Shown: in pieces, positions 25,726 to 36,900 of the stretch
Layout of the letters: the number at the start of each line of letters is the position of its first letter
Position numbering within the stretch: position 1 is the stretch's first letter
Source of the DNA: Carallia brachiata
Lineage: Eukaryota; Streptophyta; Magnoliopsida; Malpighiales; Rhizophoraceae
Reading direction: 5' to 3'
DNA length: 64,000 nucleotides
NCBI GenBank assembly: GCA_021464245.1
Contig: JADCRB010000098.1
Coordinates: 1,798,001 to 1,862,000 of the forward strand
Made by a program: the position numbers and the translations under genes
Notes under the pieces: generated by a model
What the model was told of the DNA's origin: nothing
What the model saw: the letters and a program-made list of their open reading frames with translations, nothing else
Database searches by the model: none

Positions 25726-26930
25726 TGACCAACAAAAAAAAACAAAATAAAAAGTAGTTTTGTTGCTTCTCAACAGCTGGACTCGTGTTCTTGCTGAGGA
25801 CTGAATAAACTAGAGTTTCAAGCATGGCTTGAAATTGACACAGTTAAATTTCAATAGATTGAAAGTTTAGGATGGGTGGACAAGCCATAGTCATAGAATG
25901 AATTGACCTTGTCAAAGACTTTTTGGGATGGATGGTATGGATGACGCAGTGACAATATGAGAATCGAAACCTAAACTTGTCTTGCAAAAATCCTTTCTCC
26001 TTCAACTCAAATAAGGAATTAAAAAAAAAAAAAGAAAAAGAGATTGCATCATTGATCCTTGTGTAGTTAGAGGAATTCATTTGTAAGCCAGAAATTTGTC
26101 TTCCCGTTAAAACGTATAGTAGATCAAAGAGATAAATAAAATTTTAGAAGATATTAATAATTTTATTACTCAATATTTTAGAGAATTTAGTCTTCTATAA
26201 ATTTAATTTAAAAACTAATCTACTATGCACTATAATTAGAACAATCCTCTTGGGCAGATTCTTTTCCCATTTACGTGACAATAAAATGCTAAAATTGCTT
26301 TGGTTTTATTTCTTGTGGATATGGTCATTCCGGGGCACGTATAAAAAAGTCAAAACAAAAAACAAAAGAAAAATACATGTGTCCGTCCCGTTTCTTTGCT
26401 TCATATTGATTGTCCATCCAAACCAACGCACTAATGGCTGTTGGTTGAGGTGTTGCAGTTTGGACGCTGGAGACCAATAATTCGGTACACTCTAGACACA
26501 AAATTTTTTTTTCTTTTTCTCGAGAAAACTAAACACACAAGTTTACAAACATAAATAAATGATGTTTTTTTTTTACTTTGTACATAAATAAATATTTTAT
26601 AGTCTGCCAATAAGTTCAAAATGTGCAATAATTTGCTGATAAAAATGGATACTAACATTGATGTCGTGATCTTATCGCAAGTCAGCTTATGTCCCTTCAA
26701 CCACTAATTATTAATTATTAGATTGGTTATTGTCAGTTTCTGAATTTTTTTAATATTGGATTTATGGAATATTTATTACAGTACAAATTACACTGTTACA
26801 GTAATCGAGCACATTTAAACGTTGACAGATTTATCAAAAGAAAACAGCACACTTCTACATTGGCTATTATCTTCCAAGATGAATACAAGTCTTGCAGTCT
26901 CCATCTTTATGGCTTATTAGTGACGTCAGT
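25726..26930. other. Gene-free interval between XIP pseudogene 1 and XIP copy B
   Basis: AT-rich with simple A- and T-runs (26020-26040, 26500-26520, 26560-26575). No coding motif recognised. The part next to 26931 probably includes the 3' UTR of XIP copy B. Confidence 0.5.
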
Positions 26931-28091
26931 TTATTTCTCTATGCTGTGAAGATTTTGTCGTGGAATCACTTTCGTATACAGAGCGAATGCCACGCTGGAA
27001 ACGGCCGGGCCCACCCAGAATACCCAATGTCCTGTCCATAGATGTCCTCCCCTAACAATGGCTGGGCCCAAACACCTCGCCGGATTCAGCCCAGCTCCAG
27101 CGTAGCCCTTCGTAGCTGTGACCGTGGTTGAGACAAACACGAGAAGGCCCAAAACGACTCCAATGATAATACACACAGTAACCCGGCCCAAGGCCTTGGC
27201 TTGGCGATGATCAAATGCCATCCACACCGAAGCAAAAAGAAACACAAACCCACAAATGATCTCCAGCCAAAGGGCCTGGCTGGTCTCCAAGCCCACCACT
27301 ACGGGGCCATGTGGGCCTGGTGCAACAATTGTGAGGGTGCAGCCTCCAAGCGAAAATGTTCTCTCAATGTCGCTGTTTACCACGGCTTTTAGTGCAAGAG
27401 CACCCAGAATGCCACCGACACATTGAGCCAAAATGTATATGACTGTCCTTGACAGTGAAATCAGGCCGGTGAGAAAGGCGGAGAAGGTGATAATTGGGTT
27501 CATGTGGCCGCCGGAAATGGGAAATGTGGCAATGAGCAGAATGGTGATGACGAAGGCAGCGAGACACGATAAGATAAGGTTGGGCATTTTTGTTTGGGAC
27601 TCGAGTGTGGAAATCACTATGGTGTCCAATGCAAATACAAGGGTGGCCGTGCCCAACACTTCCGCCACTGATGCTCTCCATACCTGATAAACTCTATAGT
27701 AAATTAAGACTCGAAATCGAGATTTTCAATTTTACAAACAATTCTTGAACTATAACTTATCAATGTTCCATAATTTATTTCCTTGTAAACAAGTAAATAG
27801 TCTTATCGTAAATGCACTAACCGCCAAAGAGAAAAACTCTTCGAAGCCCAATACTTTCCTCAAAGTGCACTGCTTTTTGTCCCCAGCACGTTGCCCTGCC
27901 CTGCAAGATTTAATAACAAGAGATTCAAGAGAAAATGCATGTTGATTTAACTCTAGTCCCGGACAACTAATCGACCGAAAGTTAGAAAGGCTGAAATGGA
28001 AAAGGGAGAGAGATAATGTTGCATCTTGGCACTTGCATTGGTGTGGAGGCGAAAGGCTGGATTTTATTTCCTCCATGGACATTTTCTTCAT
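26931..28091 (-). CDS. XIP: XIP aquaporin, copy B (NPI / NPARC)
   Basis: Second intact X-intrinsic protein, 296 residues from three exons: 28091-28033, 27900-27822, 27683-26931. Met codons at 28091, 28082 and 28076 could each start it. Exon 1 ends at the donor TGCAA|GT, in the same phase and context as copy A. Exon 2 ends GFEEFFSLA and exon 3 opens VWRASVAEVLG. Pore boxes are SGGHMNPI (Ile replaces Ala of NPA) and GAGLNPARCLGP. Exon 3 is highly similar to copy A throughout, while exons 1 and 2 are much more diverged, so the cytosolic N-terminus evolves faster than the pore. A TATATATA box lies about 100 bp upstream. The start and tiny first exon are inferred from splice logic and comparison with copy A; the rest is firm. 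Confidence 0.92.
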
Positions 28092-28192
28092 CTTCAGTGG
28101 CTCCTCTCCCTTGATATGCTGCCATCTTTCAATTTGTTACTTAAATGGCCGACTATTTGGAGCTCTGTACATTAAGCCAAAAGATGAAGATC

Positions 28193-28200
28193 TATATATA
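28193..28200 (-). promoter_or_regulatory. Probable TATA box of XIP copy B
   Basis: TATATATA on the minus strand, 102 bp upstream of the first Met codon at 28091. The spacing suits a plant core promoter with a short 5' UTR. This is a sequence match only. Confidence 0.5.
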
Positions 28201-31200
28201 CACGAGTTGGCCAGATATTTCTCTTTCAAACTGCCCCTGCGGCTACTTATTAAAATATGTGTGTAACATCTTCTCAGCTCAGCTTTTCCACTTTGCTGAT
28301 AGCCTCTTTGGATTGGGGAAAATGGGAGTAAAAAAAAAAAGAAAAAGAAAGTTATGAAAAAAAAAAAAGAAAAAGAAAAATAAATAATAATTTATGAAAA
28401 AAATTGTGAAAAAAATAAGTTATTTAGATAAAGGAGAAAATTGTAAAAAAAATAATAAAAAAATAATAATTTTTGAGAAAAAAATTAAAAAATAAATTAT
28501 TTAAATTAAAAAATTATGAAAAAAATAAAAAAAATGATAAAGTAATAATTCACATAGCAATTTCTTTCCTTATGCACAACCCACTTGTCATGAGATAGCC
28601 AACTAACTACTTTTTTAATATTATTTAATGCAACGGGACAAAAAAAATATTAATTAATGCGTTGTCAAAAATACAAGTTTAAGAATCTATATCTTATTAT
28701 CTTATAAAATATAAATAAGTAAAATTATACTATTTGAAGTGGTAATTTAATAATTTTTTGACGTATTGTTTTTACTTATAATTCAAGTTTAAATTTTAGT
28801 ATTTATATTTGAAGGTAATGTCCTTTTTGGCCACTAATTTGACTGTATATATATAAGTAATTTCTAGACTCGATAATCATTATGATCGGTTTAAGAATGT
28901 CCACTCAGGTCTAACAGTGTTCAAGTAGGGGTCATTTCTTATAAATTGGATTCATGAGGCATATACTTGAAAAATACTCTGAGTTTAATTTGTATATTCG
29001 ATAATTGATATATTTAAAATAAATTTTTTTTAAAAAAATAAGATTGCATAAAAAAATCTGATAAAATACATTTTGTTAATTTAATTCAATAAAGTTCATT
29101 TATTTCAAAAATTTTCAAATAAGGCGAGTCTGTTGGCTTTTTTTTTTAATGATAATGGTACAGTGGTAGCTGGGCTCATAAATTGCTCGATGCCTTTCTT
29201 GCACAGGTCCCAATAACTCGCTCTCTTTTCAACGACCTATTAATTGCATATCTTATCAATACAGATCATAGCTCAAATGGGATCCCTGGAGTCTCGGGGT
29301 CGTGTGGCTGAATTCATGTGGGGAACGAGCGAGAGATGGAGATTGTTGCCGTCTTCTCTCTCTTGTCCGTAGACCATGGCGAGTGGGTCGTTGCTGATAA
29401 ATGGTTTAGAAGTAAAACTTTAATTTATGTCAAACAATATAGATGGCAGCGAGCAATGACGACGTCTGCACGCAGTCACACCTCCTTTTTCCTCTCCGGG
29501 CAACAACGCCAGTTTGTTAATTTTATCGGACATACGCTTTTTTTTTAAAAAAATATTTATTGCACCGGTTATATATAATTAATAAAATAGTGTGAGAAGT
29601 ATTATCATAATGTAAAAAAATGAATTAATGAATGAGTTCTGCAGTATAGACCTGTGAGATTGAGATGCAATAGTGACGCATTACAACCAGATATTTTGTT
29701 TTTATAATAAAACACTTAATTTCTGTAATGAAAAAATAGATGAAAAATTATTTTTAATTTTCGTTACAACAATAATATGTTTTGTTGCACAAATATTACA
29801 TTCGATTCCAATGCATTCACTCAGGCGTCTTATTTCTACACGTCCATATATGTTTCCCGTTAATGAATATGGATAAAAATTAAAAGTGCTAATGAATTAG
29901 TGCTTTGGAAGTGGGAGTGAGCAAATAGGTATGGAAAATAATATGTAGTTTCTTTCAAGTATGTACATTAATATGTCAATTATGGCTGCTCTTTTTCTTT
30001 CACAAAATAAAAGCAGATTACACACAGTGTATCAGTTGCTGCTTTCTCACGTCTATTTACTTCAGGTGTCGGGGCCTGCTTTTTTCGCCGACGTTTGGTC
30101 TGTCTCAGGGATGTCACCACCTGCGTCTTTGTGGGTGGCGCATGTTCCTGTTTGTGCTTGGTTGGACCTTTGGACCTGTTGGATTGCCTCTTCTCTGAAT
30201 TCCTAAATTGTAGGTACGGAGCTCCTTTTTTGGGCTATATGTTTGGGATTTTGGCCCTGCTTGTTGTGGGCCTTGAAACTGCTTTTTTAGTGTAAATAAA
30301 GTTTACCTTTTTTCGGATCAAAAACAAAAAAAAGTTTTTACCTTTTTGATTTACCAGAAAAAAAAGTTTACCTTTTTAACCAAAAAAATATTCATATTTT
30401 ATGATCATCAAAGGCGGTAGTTTGGTTACAAGCCAATGCGTCGTTCCCGCATCGATTCCAGTTTGAGTTCCCACATCACTACTTATCTTATTAAATGGAA
30501 TTTGTTTCGAGACAATGTGTTGAGTTCAAAACTCGTTAACACTGTGACCAGCTGTAAAGAAAATTCATTCAACTCTATCAATGTTTAGATATGAAGTTCT
30601 CCTTATGAAAAAGATTAATTGAAAACAAGATGGGTGACCTTCGGTTCTACCGTACAGATTTAATAGCTCACAAAGATGATGCATCTTTTTTAATGTTGAA
30701 AAAAATCATATTTTATGCACTCATAGATGCATGAGAAAAATTTTCTAAATATAACAAGAAATTCAAATCAACATTTATTAATGTTATAAAAATAATTTTC
30801 GCAAGTTTCTAGTATTGATTATTTCATAAATATAAAAAAATAAATTTTTATTCTCAATATAAACGAGGGCATGAGAATTAATGTAAAATTGATATAAAAT
30901 GTCTTTTATTTACAGTTATTTTTACAGGGAGGAGCTTGTCTACGTGTTTTCTTCAGTGTTCATGCCTTGCACATACACAAACAAGTTCTATTAGCGTCTT
31001 TTTATCCATGTTTTGTATTAATTGCACATCTAATATTTTAATAGATTGTAACTTAAACGCATTCCCTTGATTCGTGGGTCAAAATCTTCTACCCACAACC
31101 ATTCATATCACACGAAGGCTTGATGTGTCCAACTCACCCAGTCCTCCCTCTGCCTGCCCTTGGCTGCCTCAAACTTTTCCCTCACTCAATAGGGCCGGTC

Positions 31201-31299
31201 TCTCACTCAATCGAGACCGGACCGAACAGATTCGACTAGACCTTCATCTTCAACCTGAATGTTGATCATCAGGTTAGCCAGTTTTGCTCTCCTTTAATT
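28201..31299. other. Gene-free interval upstream of XIP copy B
   Basis: Three kilobases without a recognisable gene. An A-rich low-complexity block spans about 28320-28560. A GC-richer segment at 30060-30300 ends TTTTTTAGTGTAAATAAAG followed by repeated AAGTTTACCTTTTT words, and may be a retroelement 3' end in plus orientation (low confidence). The rest is AT-rich. Confidence 0.45.
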
Positions 31300-31620
31300 T
31301 TTTTTGGCCAAAAAGGAGGCCGAAGCCTATGTCTTTGGCAAGAGCAAAGGTGACGACGAATAAACAACGTAACCTAATGAAGGGCCCACCGAAACAACTC
31401 AATGGCCGTACCATAATTGAACTACTCCCTTTGGGCAATGTCGACAATAAGCACCTTAAAGTCTTCAAGCCCAGACCCTCATAACCAGCCCTTCTTTGTA
31501 CAGTTGTGGACACAACACTAAAGGGCAATACCACGGTTACCACAACGAAGAGCAACAATACGAATGCAATAACTGGGCTTATCCGAGCCCTTTTCCATCA
31601 ACCAGGCAGCCATCTGGGAA
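31300..31620 (-). pseudogene. XIP aquaporin pseudogene 2 (C-terminal fragment)
   Basis: On the minus strand, PFSVVSTTVQRRAGYEGLGL followed by KTLRCL, then LSCFGGPFIRLRCLFVV, corresponds to the XIP C-terminal part: VFVSTTVT..KGYAGAGL, NPARCLG, then W-FWAGPAISCLVFAL. The box NPARC has become KTLRC. Upstream, LMEKGSDKPSYCIRIVA aligns loosely with the DHRQAKALGRVTV segment. Only the last third of the gene is left. It is the farthest upstream member of the cluster. Confidence 0.72.
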
Positions 31621-33930
31621 ATACTTATATATTATTTTCTATGAAAAAGAAGACTGGAACTCCTAAAAAAAACTATTATGATTAGTTTTTCTGGCACCCG
31701 CTATGCTTCTGTGGAAGACCCAGATAAAGATTAGGCTAAAATCTGGGTTTTACAAGCGGCCACGAAGATTTGTTAGGCCAGGAAGAAGTTACCTAAAAAC
31801 TTTATTTGTTGACGTTGACAATAAATATTATTGTGCATATTGAGTTGACTAAGGTGATATAGAGAGAAAAGTAAAATTATCGACGGTTGTTTTTTTTTTT
31901 TTTGGTCAAATTATTTACATTTTTTTTTGGTTTACTATCTACAATTTTTTTTTTTGGTCTTTAACCAGGGTATCCACCGTCGATCACGATGACTAATTCT
32001 CCCGCTGATTTGTAGGTACATCGAAGGGTGAGACAGCTGACCCAATATTTTAAAACTGCTCCATACGTAAAGTCAGGAATTGCACAAAATTGGCGAAATA
32101 CTTTTTTTGTTTGTTGACTGTGTAAACTCAGCCTATACACAGAGCCAACAAGACTTTCGAATTTACAGGTCTCATTCGGCTTAAACAGAAACCAAATGAA
32201 ATATCTCAAGGCCCATTTATTAAAGGCCATCTCCATGGGCTCATATGGACCTGTCGAACGATGTTGATACATGGTCTTGAATTAGTGATACTTTAGTTTA
32301 GATCGGTGAAAAAAAAAAAGTGATACTTTAGTCAAACCAAAGCTCCTCTTGCTCGCTTGAGGGAATTTTTTTTTTATTTACTTGTGTCTTGGGCTAGAGA
32401 GCCCAATATCTCAATCTCACCTTCCACCCAAATCCAGTTCCTAACGGGCTAAAATACTGAATGAAGGGCCTGTGCACATGAGTGGGCCCCAGTGAAAAAA
32501 AGTGCAAGGGGAATTTTGGGCTCATCAGAGAGCATTGAATACATTCTCCATAGAAAATAGGCATTTCCAGGCCTGACACCCCCAATGAAAAGGAAGTGTC
32601 GTTTGACTGGACTGGGCTTTTCTTATCCCACGTTCTCAGCCACTGAGTTCATCAATTTAATTTTTTGGTCCCAATTCATTTCAAAATTATGAGTTGAACT
32701 CTTTTTTTTTTCCCCCCCGTAAAAAATGAGAGTTGGAATTGGAATGAATGACCCAAACAAGGTAAAATAATAGCTTATTTTATCCACGACATGGGAGAAA
32801 CAAAATCCAAATTTGAATTCCAAAGTAAATATAAGAATATCTTATGATCCTAATTTGTGTGTGTGCTTTTGTTTATAATTTTATCAAAAATTAATAAACC
32901 ATTACTTAAAGAGAAAAGAAAAAGAAGCTAAAAAAGGTTTTACTAATGTCTGTTATGGAATGATGATCACGCTGATGAATGGTGCACACCATATACACGT
33001 AATATATATATATAATTTTTTTTTGAGAAGCTAGTGCGTACGGCAAATTGAGAATGTAGTATGTTTTGTTATATATATAAATATATTTATATTTTTTAAT
33101 TCTAAGTATAATTCATTTTAAATTTTATTAAAAAGTATATGCGCTGACTACAACATAATAACAGACACCTAATGACGCATAACATTTGGCCGAAAAAAGA
33201 AAAATGGCACTTAACAGCCTAGTTTATTAAGTATATGGGTAGGTGGGCTTTGTCTGATCTTAACTTTTTTTGGGTGCATACGTCCATCTGATCTAAACTT
33301 TAAACTACGCTTCTCTAAGTACATTTACATTATTTTCTCAAAAAAAAAAAAGTACATTTGCATTAATTTTGGTTTAATATTTGGATTGATATTTTAAATA
33401 TAACAAAATTTATAATTTTTGTAATGAAAGTTAAAAATTTTTATTTTTTATTATAAATATCACTAATTTTATTATAAAAATTATTAACATAATTTTATTT
33501 AAAATAATAATTCAAACAATTCAATAAATTAATATACTAAAATTCAGGTTGACACGTGATTGCCAACCTGATTGGCTTGTTCAACTGTTTCCGAGCTTTT
33601 AACATGCGATCAAAGAACCTAAATTCAAGTAGCGGACCCCATAGTACGTCATTTGCCGAAACACGACACCGTATTTTAGCTTATCCTGTTACACAAATTT
33701 GTTTATTTTTTTTATATTTATTTTTTGGGCGTAACATATTATTTCAGCCTTCCACCTGTTGCTTTCCCATTGGATGGAGAACAAGTATCATTTGGAATTT
33801 TCTCTCCCTTTCCCTCAGCCGTTAGATTTTCCAAGAAACTAGATACTCCCTTCGCCCGCTCGGTCCCTCGCTCGCAACTTCGTAGAAAAGACAAAACAAA
33901 AAGAAAGCAGCATAGTGGAACTGATCGGCG
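31621..33930. other. Gene-free interval between the XIP cluster and MTN
   Basis: No gene recognised. Minus-strand peptides at 31961-32272 and 32394-32585 show faint, unconvincing similarity to XIP sequence around its GPHGPV segment. The last 200 bp before 33931 should include the promoter and 5' UTR of MTN. Confidence 0.45.
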
Positions 33931-36900
33931 ATGGCTCCCCACGGCGAGGAATCGAACGCTGCCGGTGAAGCCGCGGTTGTTGCGAGAGAGCAGTGCCGCC
34001 CAGTCTCCACCATCCTCATCGTCATGGGTACTACTTTTCCCTCTATCTCCCTTTCTGTCTGTAAACGTCTATGGTGTGTGTTTTCCTAATGGAGTCTTTG
34101 TGGCGGTTTTGACGGAGTAACAGCCATGCAAACGGAAGCGATGCCCGTGGTGAATAAGTTCCAACTCAAGGAGGACCTCGATTCTTTGTGAGTTTCACTT
34201 CTACAAAAATCTCTCTCTTTTTTTGCTTTTTGTTTAATTTTTGTACTTTAATGAGTGAATAGACTGCGTTATTGATCACTTTGATTTGATTGGATGCTAG
34301 GGTTATTATGATTGTTATAAAACATATTGTTTTATTTATTTATTTATATTTTCTAGTAAGAAATTTTGAGTTGATTATTATGTTGTTAATTTCTCTAATT
34401 AATAACTGTTATTCTGGCGCCTTGCGAGTGATCACTGTTCATTTCATCGCTTTTTGATGTCATCTTCGTATGGTTCTGACTAATAGAAAAAAAGCATTCA
34501 TCTTGCTCCCTTATTAATCTTTGACAAAGGGCTGCCTTAGAGATTTGTGTTTCGTGTTGTTATGTGGGCTGCGGATTTTCTCTGCTTGGAAGTGTCATCT
34601 GTATATTTGTCTAGATGCCAAGATTATGAAGTTGCCTTATAGTTTAGATTTCTCTGACATTGACAGACAGTGCTCAATCTTGTTTTGCAAGTGGTATGCC
34701 AATGGTCATGAGCGCTTCAGTGGGAATTATTGTTTGCTAATCCAGTTTCTGAAACTTGATATATTTTTATCTTCAATTTTGGGAGTATTGTTTGGGATCG
34801 AGTTTGATATATCTAAGCATCGCGGTGCAGGTTTCCCCCGGGAGTCCCCTGGGTCCGGTATTGTGGTGTCTACAAAGATCTTCATATCAATTTAGTATGG
34901 TGTGGAAAAGATCCGGCTCTGGGTAAAATTTAGCCCTTTGCACTTTTTTTTTTTTTAACCTTTTTGTATTTTGTAAATGATGTTTACCTTTGTTGAGCCT
35001 TGGGTATCCATTGGGTGTGCTCTCTGCAAGAATTAATCTCTCATGACTGGTTTCCTTGAGATGCTCGCTAAAGGGGTGGCCTATTAAAACCAATATCATC
35101 TTACCGCCTATTAAAACCAATATCATCTTATCGCATTTCTTCCATCTTAGAAAGAATATTTCCTTCTTTTAATGCTATGCTTTGCTGATATTTGAGGTGA
35201 AGGAAACGTTGATGTTCTTCTTGTTATCTGCTTGCATATACGATTACTGTATGTAAAAATCTTCTGAATTTACGAATGTTGTCGCATTACATTGGCTTGC
35301 AAGTAATTGTTCGATGCACACCTTCTGGACCAATGAGGGTAACAATGAATGCGTTTGTATTCTAAATGTTTCCTTTGGTTATATGCTTTTAGGTGTTGAC
35401 AGTATAGGCACCGTTTCTGCATCTCTTGTGACATATGCTGCTATCCAAGCATTGAAGCCGGACTTGATTATCAATGCAGGCACTGCGGGTGGCTTTAAAG
35501 TAGTTTTTTTTTTTTGTTTCCTTCTTCCTTCTCCTTTGCAAAATCTTTAATGATCTGTAATTATCTATTTCTAATTTAACTTTGGCTATCTATGATGAGT
35601 ATCTGGCTTTAGCAAATGGCCGATTCTTTCTTCACTTTTTTGGCCATACTTATAAGTTCTCTGTTCTGAAGCAACTAATTGGACCCTTACAATAAAACAA
35701 CCAAAGAGTGAGACTTCTTGTATTTGCACCCGAAGAAAACTAATAATTTTTATTCCTGGAATTTCTATCAAAATCTTCCAGGCCAAAGGAGCAAGCATTG
35801 GTGATGTATTCCTTGTATCTGATGTTGCTTTCCATGACAGAAGGATCCCTATCCCTGTAAGCATTCATTTCTTTTCCAATAGTTGCTTCTTTCAGTGTTA
35901 ACATGGCAGTGCTACCTGTACTCTTATTATTGCTATATCCAATGTGTATGTGGAAAAGCTAGAAAGTAGCAACAGTGACAGTCTCTTGCTGTCTTAAAAG
36001 GAGAGTAGTGAGCACAGTATAAATTATATGTGAAAGTAGCCAACTAAAGTTCTGGGTAGATGGTGGGTTAGATGGATAAAACCAGCTCTTCTTTTCTCAG
36101 CTGTTAAACCTCAAAGAAGGGAATGCAAGCATAGTTCATGCTTACTGAGGGAAACTCTCCTTGGTCATCAATATCAATAGTTAATATCTTTCCGCATGCA
36201 ATTTCAATCTACCTCCTTTCCTTTTGCAGGTTTTTGATCTGTATGGAGTTGGTTTGCGACAGGGACTCTCAACGCCTAATCTCCTGAAAGAGCTCAACTT
36301 AAAGGTGATTATTATGCGCAGATAGATGCACTTCTAGCTATGGAATTCTCCCATCTCTTTCTTTAGATGTCCTAACCACATTTTCCGTCTGTCAGATTGG
36401 TAAATTGTCCACTGGAGACTCTTTGGATATGTCCCCACATGACGAAGAAGCAATTATTGCAAATGATGCTACAGTTAAAGACATGGAGGTAACTTTGAAC
36501 CATAAGTGTTGTTCTTATGTTTTTGCCGTACCAAATGGTTTAAATTTGGATCCGCATGACATTTTGAGTTTGGTTAACTTAATCCATTATTTCATGGGCA
36601 TAAGTTTAAACATAAAAAAATTTTTAAAAAAAAGGAGTCCGAATTGTTGAAAAGTCAATGGTAGGCAATTGCTGACCAAAGTTGGTGGCCAAATTCCAAT
36701 TAATGTTTTGGCATTTACCGCCCTCAATGGTCTATAAATAGGCCAATTGTTCAGCCTTACAATTCATGCCCAGAGAGACACAAAAAAGGCATTACAATTT
36801 CTTTGCAAAGTTTCCTCTTCGACTAGTTTTCGTATTTTGGGCGTATTTTTGGGCATATGCCCTCTGGATGTTACTGAAGTGAATCTTTCAAATCAAAAAT

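Noticed and set aside
27364..27687. Long alternative frames antisense or out of frame to XIP copy B (same pattern at 22994-23432 for copy A)
   Set aside because: They overlap the conserved pore exon and have no independent motif.
31961..32585. Minus-strand peptides with faint likeness to the XIP GPHGPV region
   Set aside because: The match is short, needs gaps and occurs twice in alternative alignments; not enough to call a third pseudogene.
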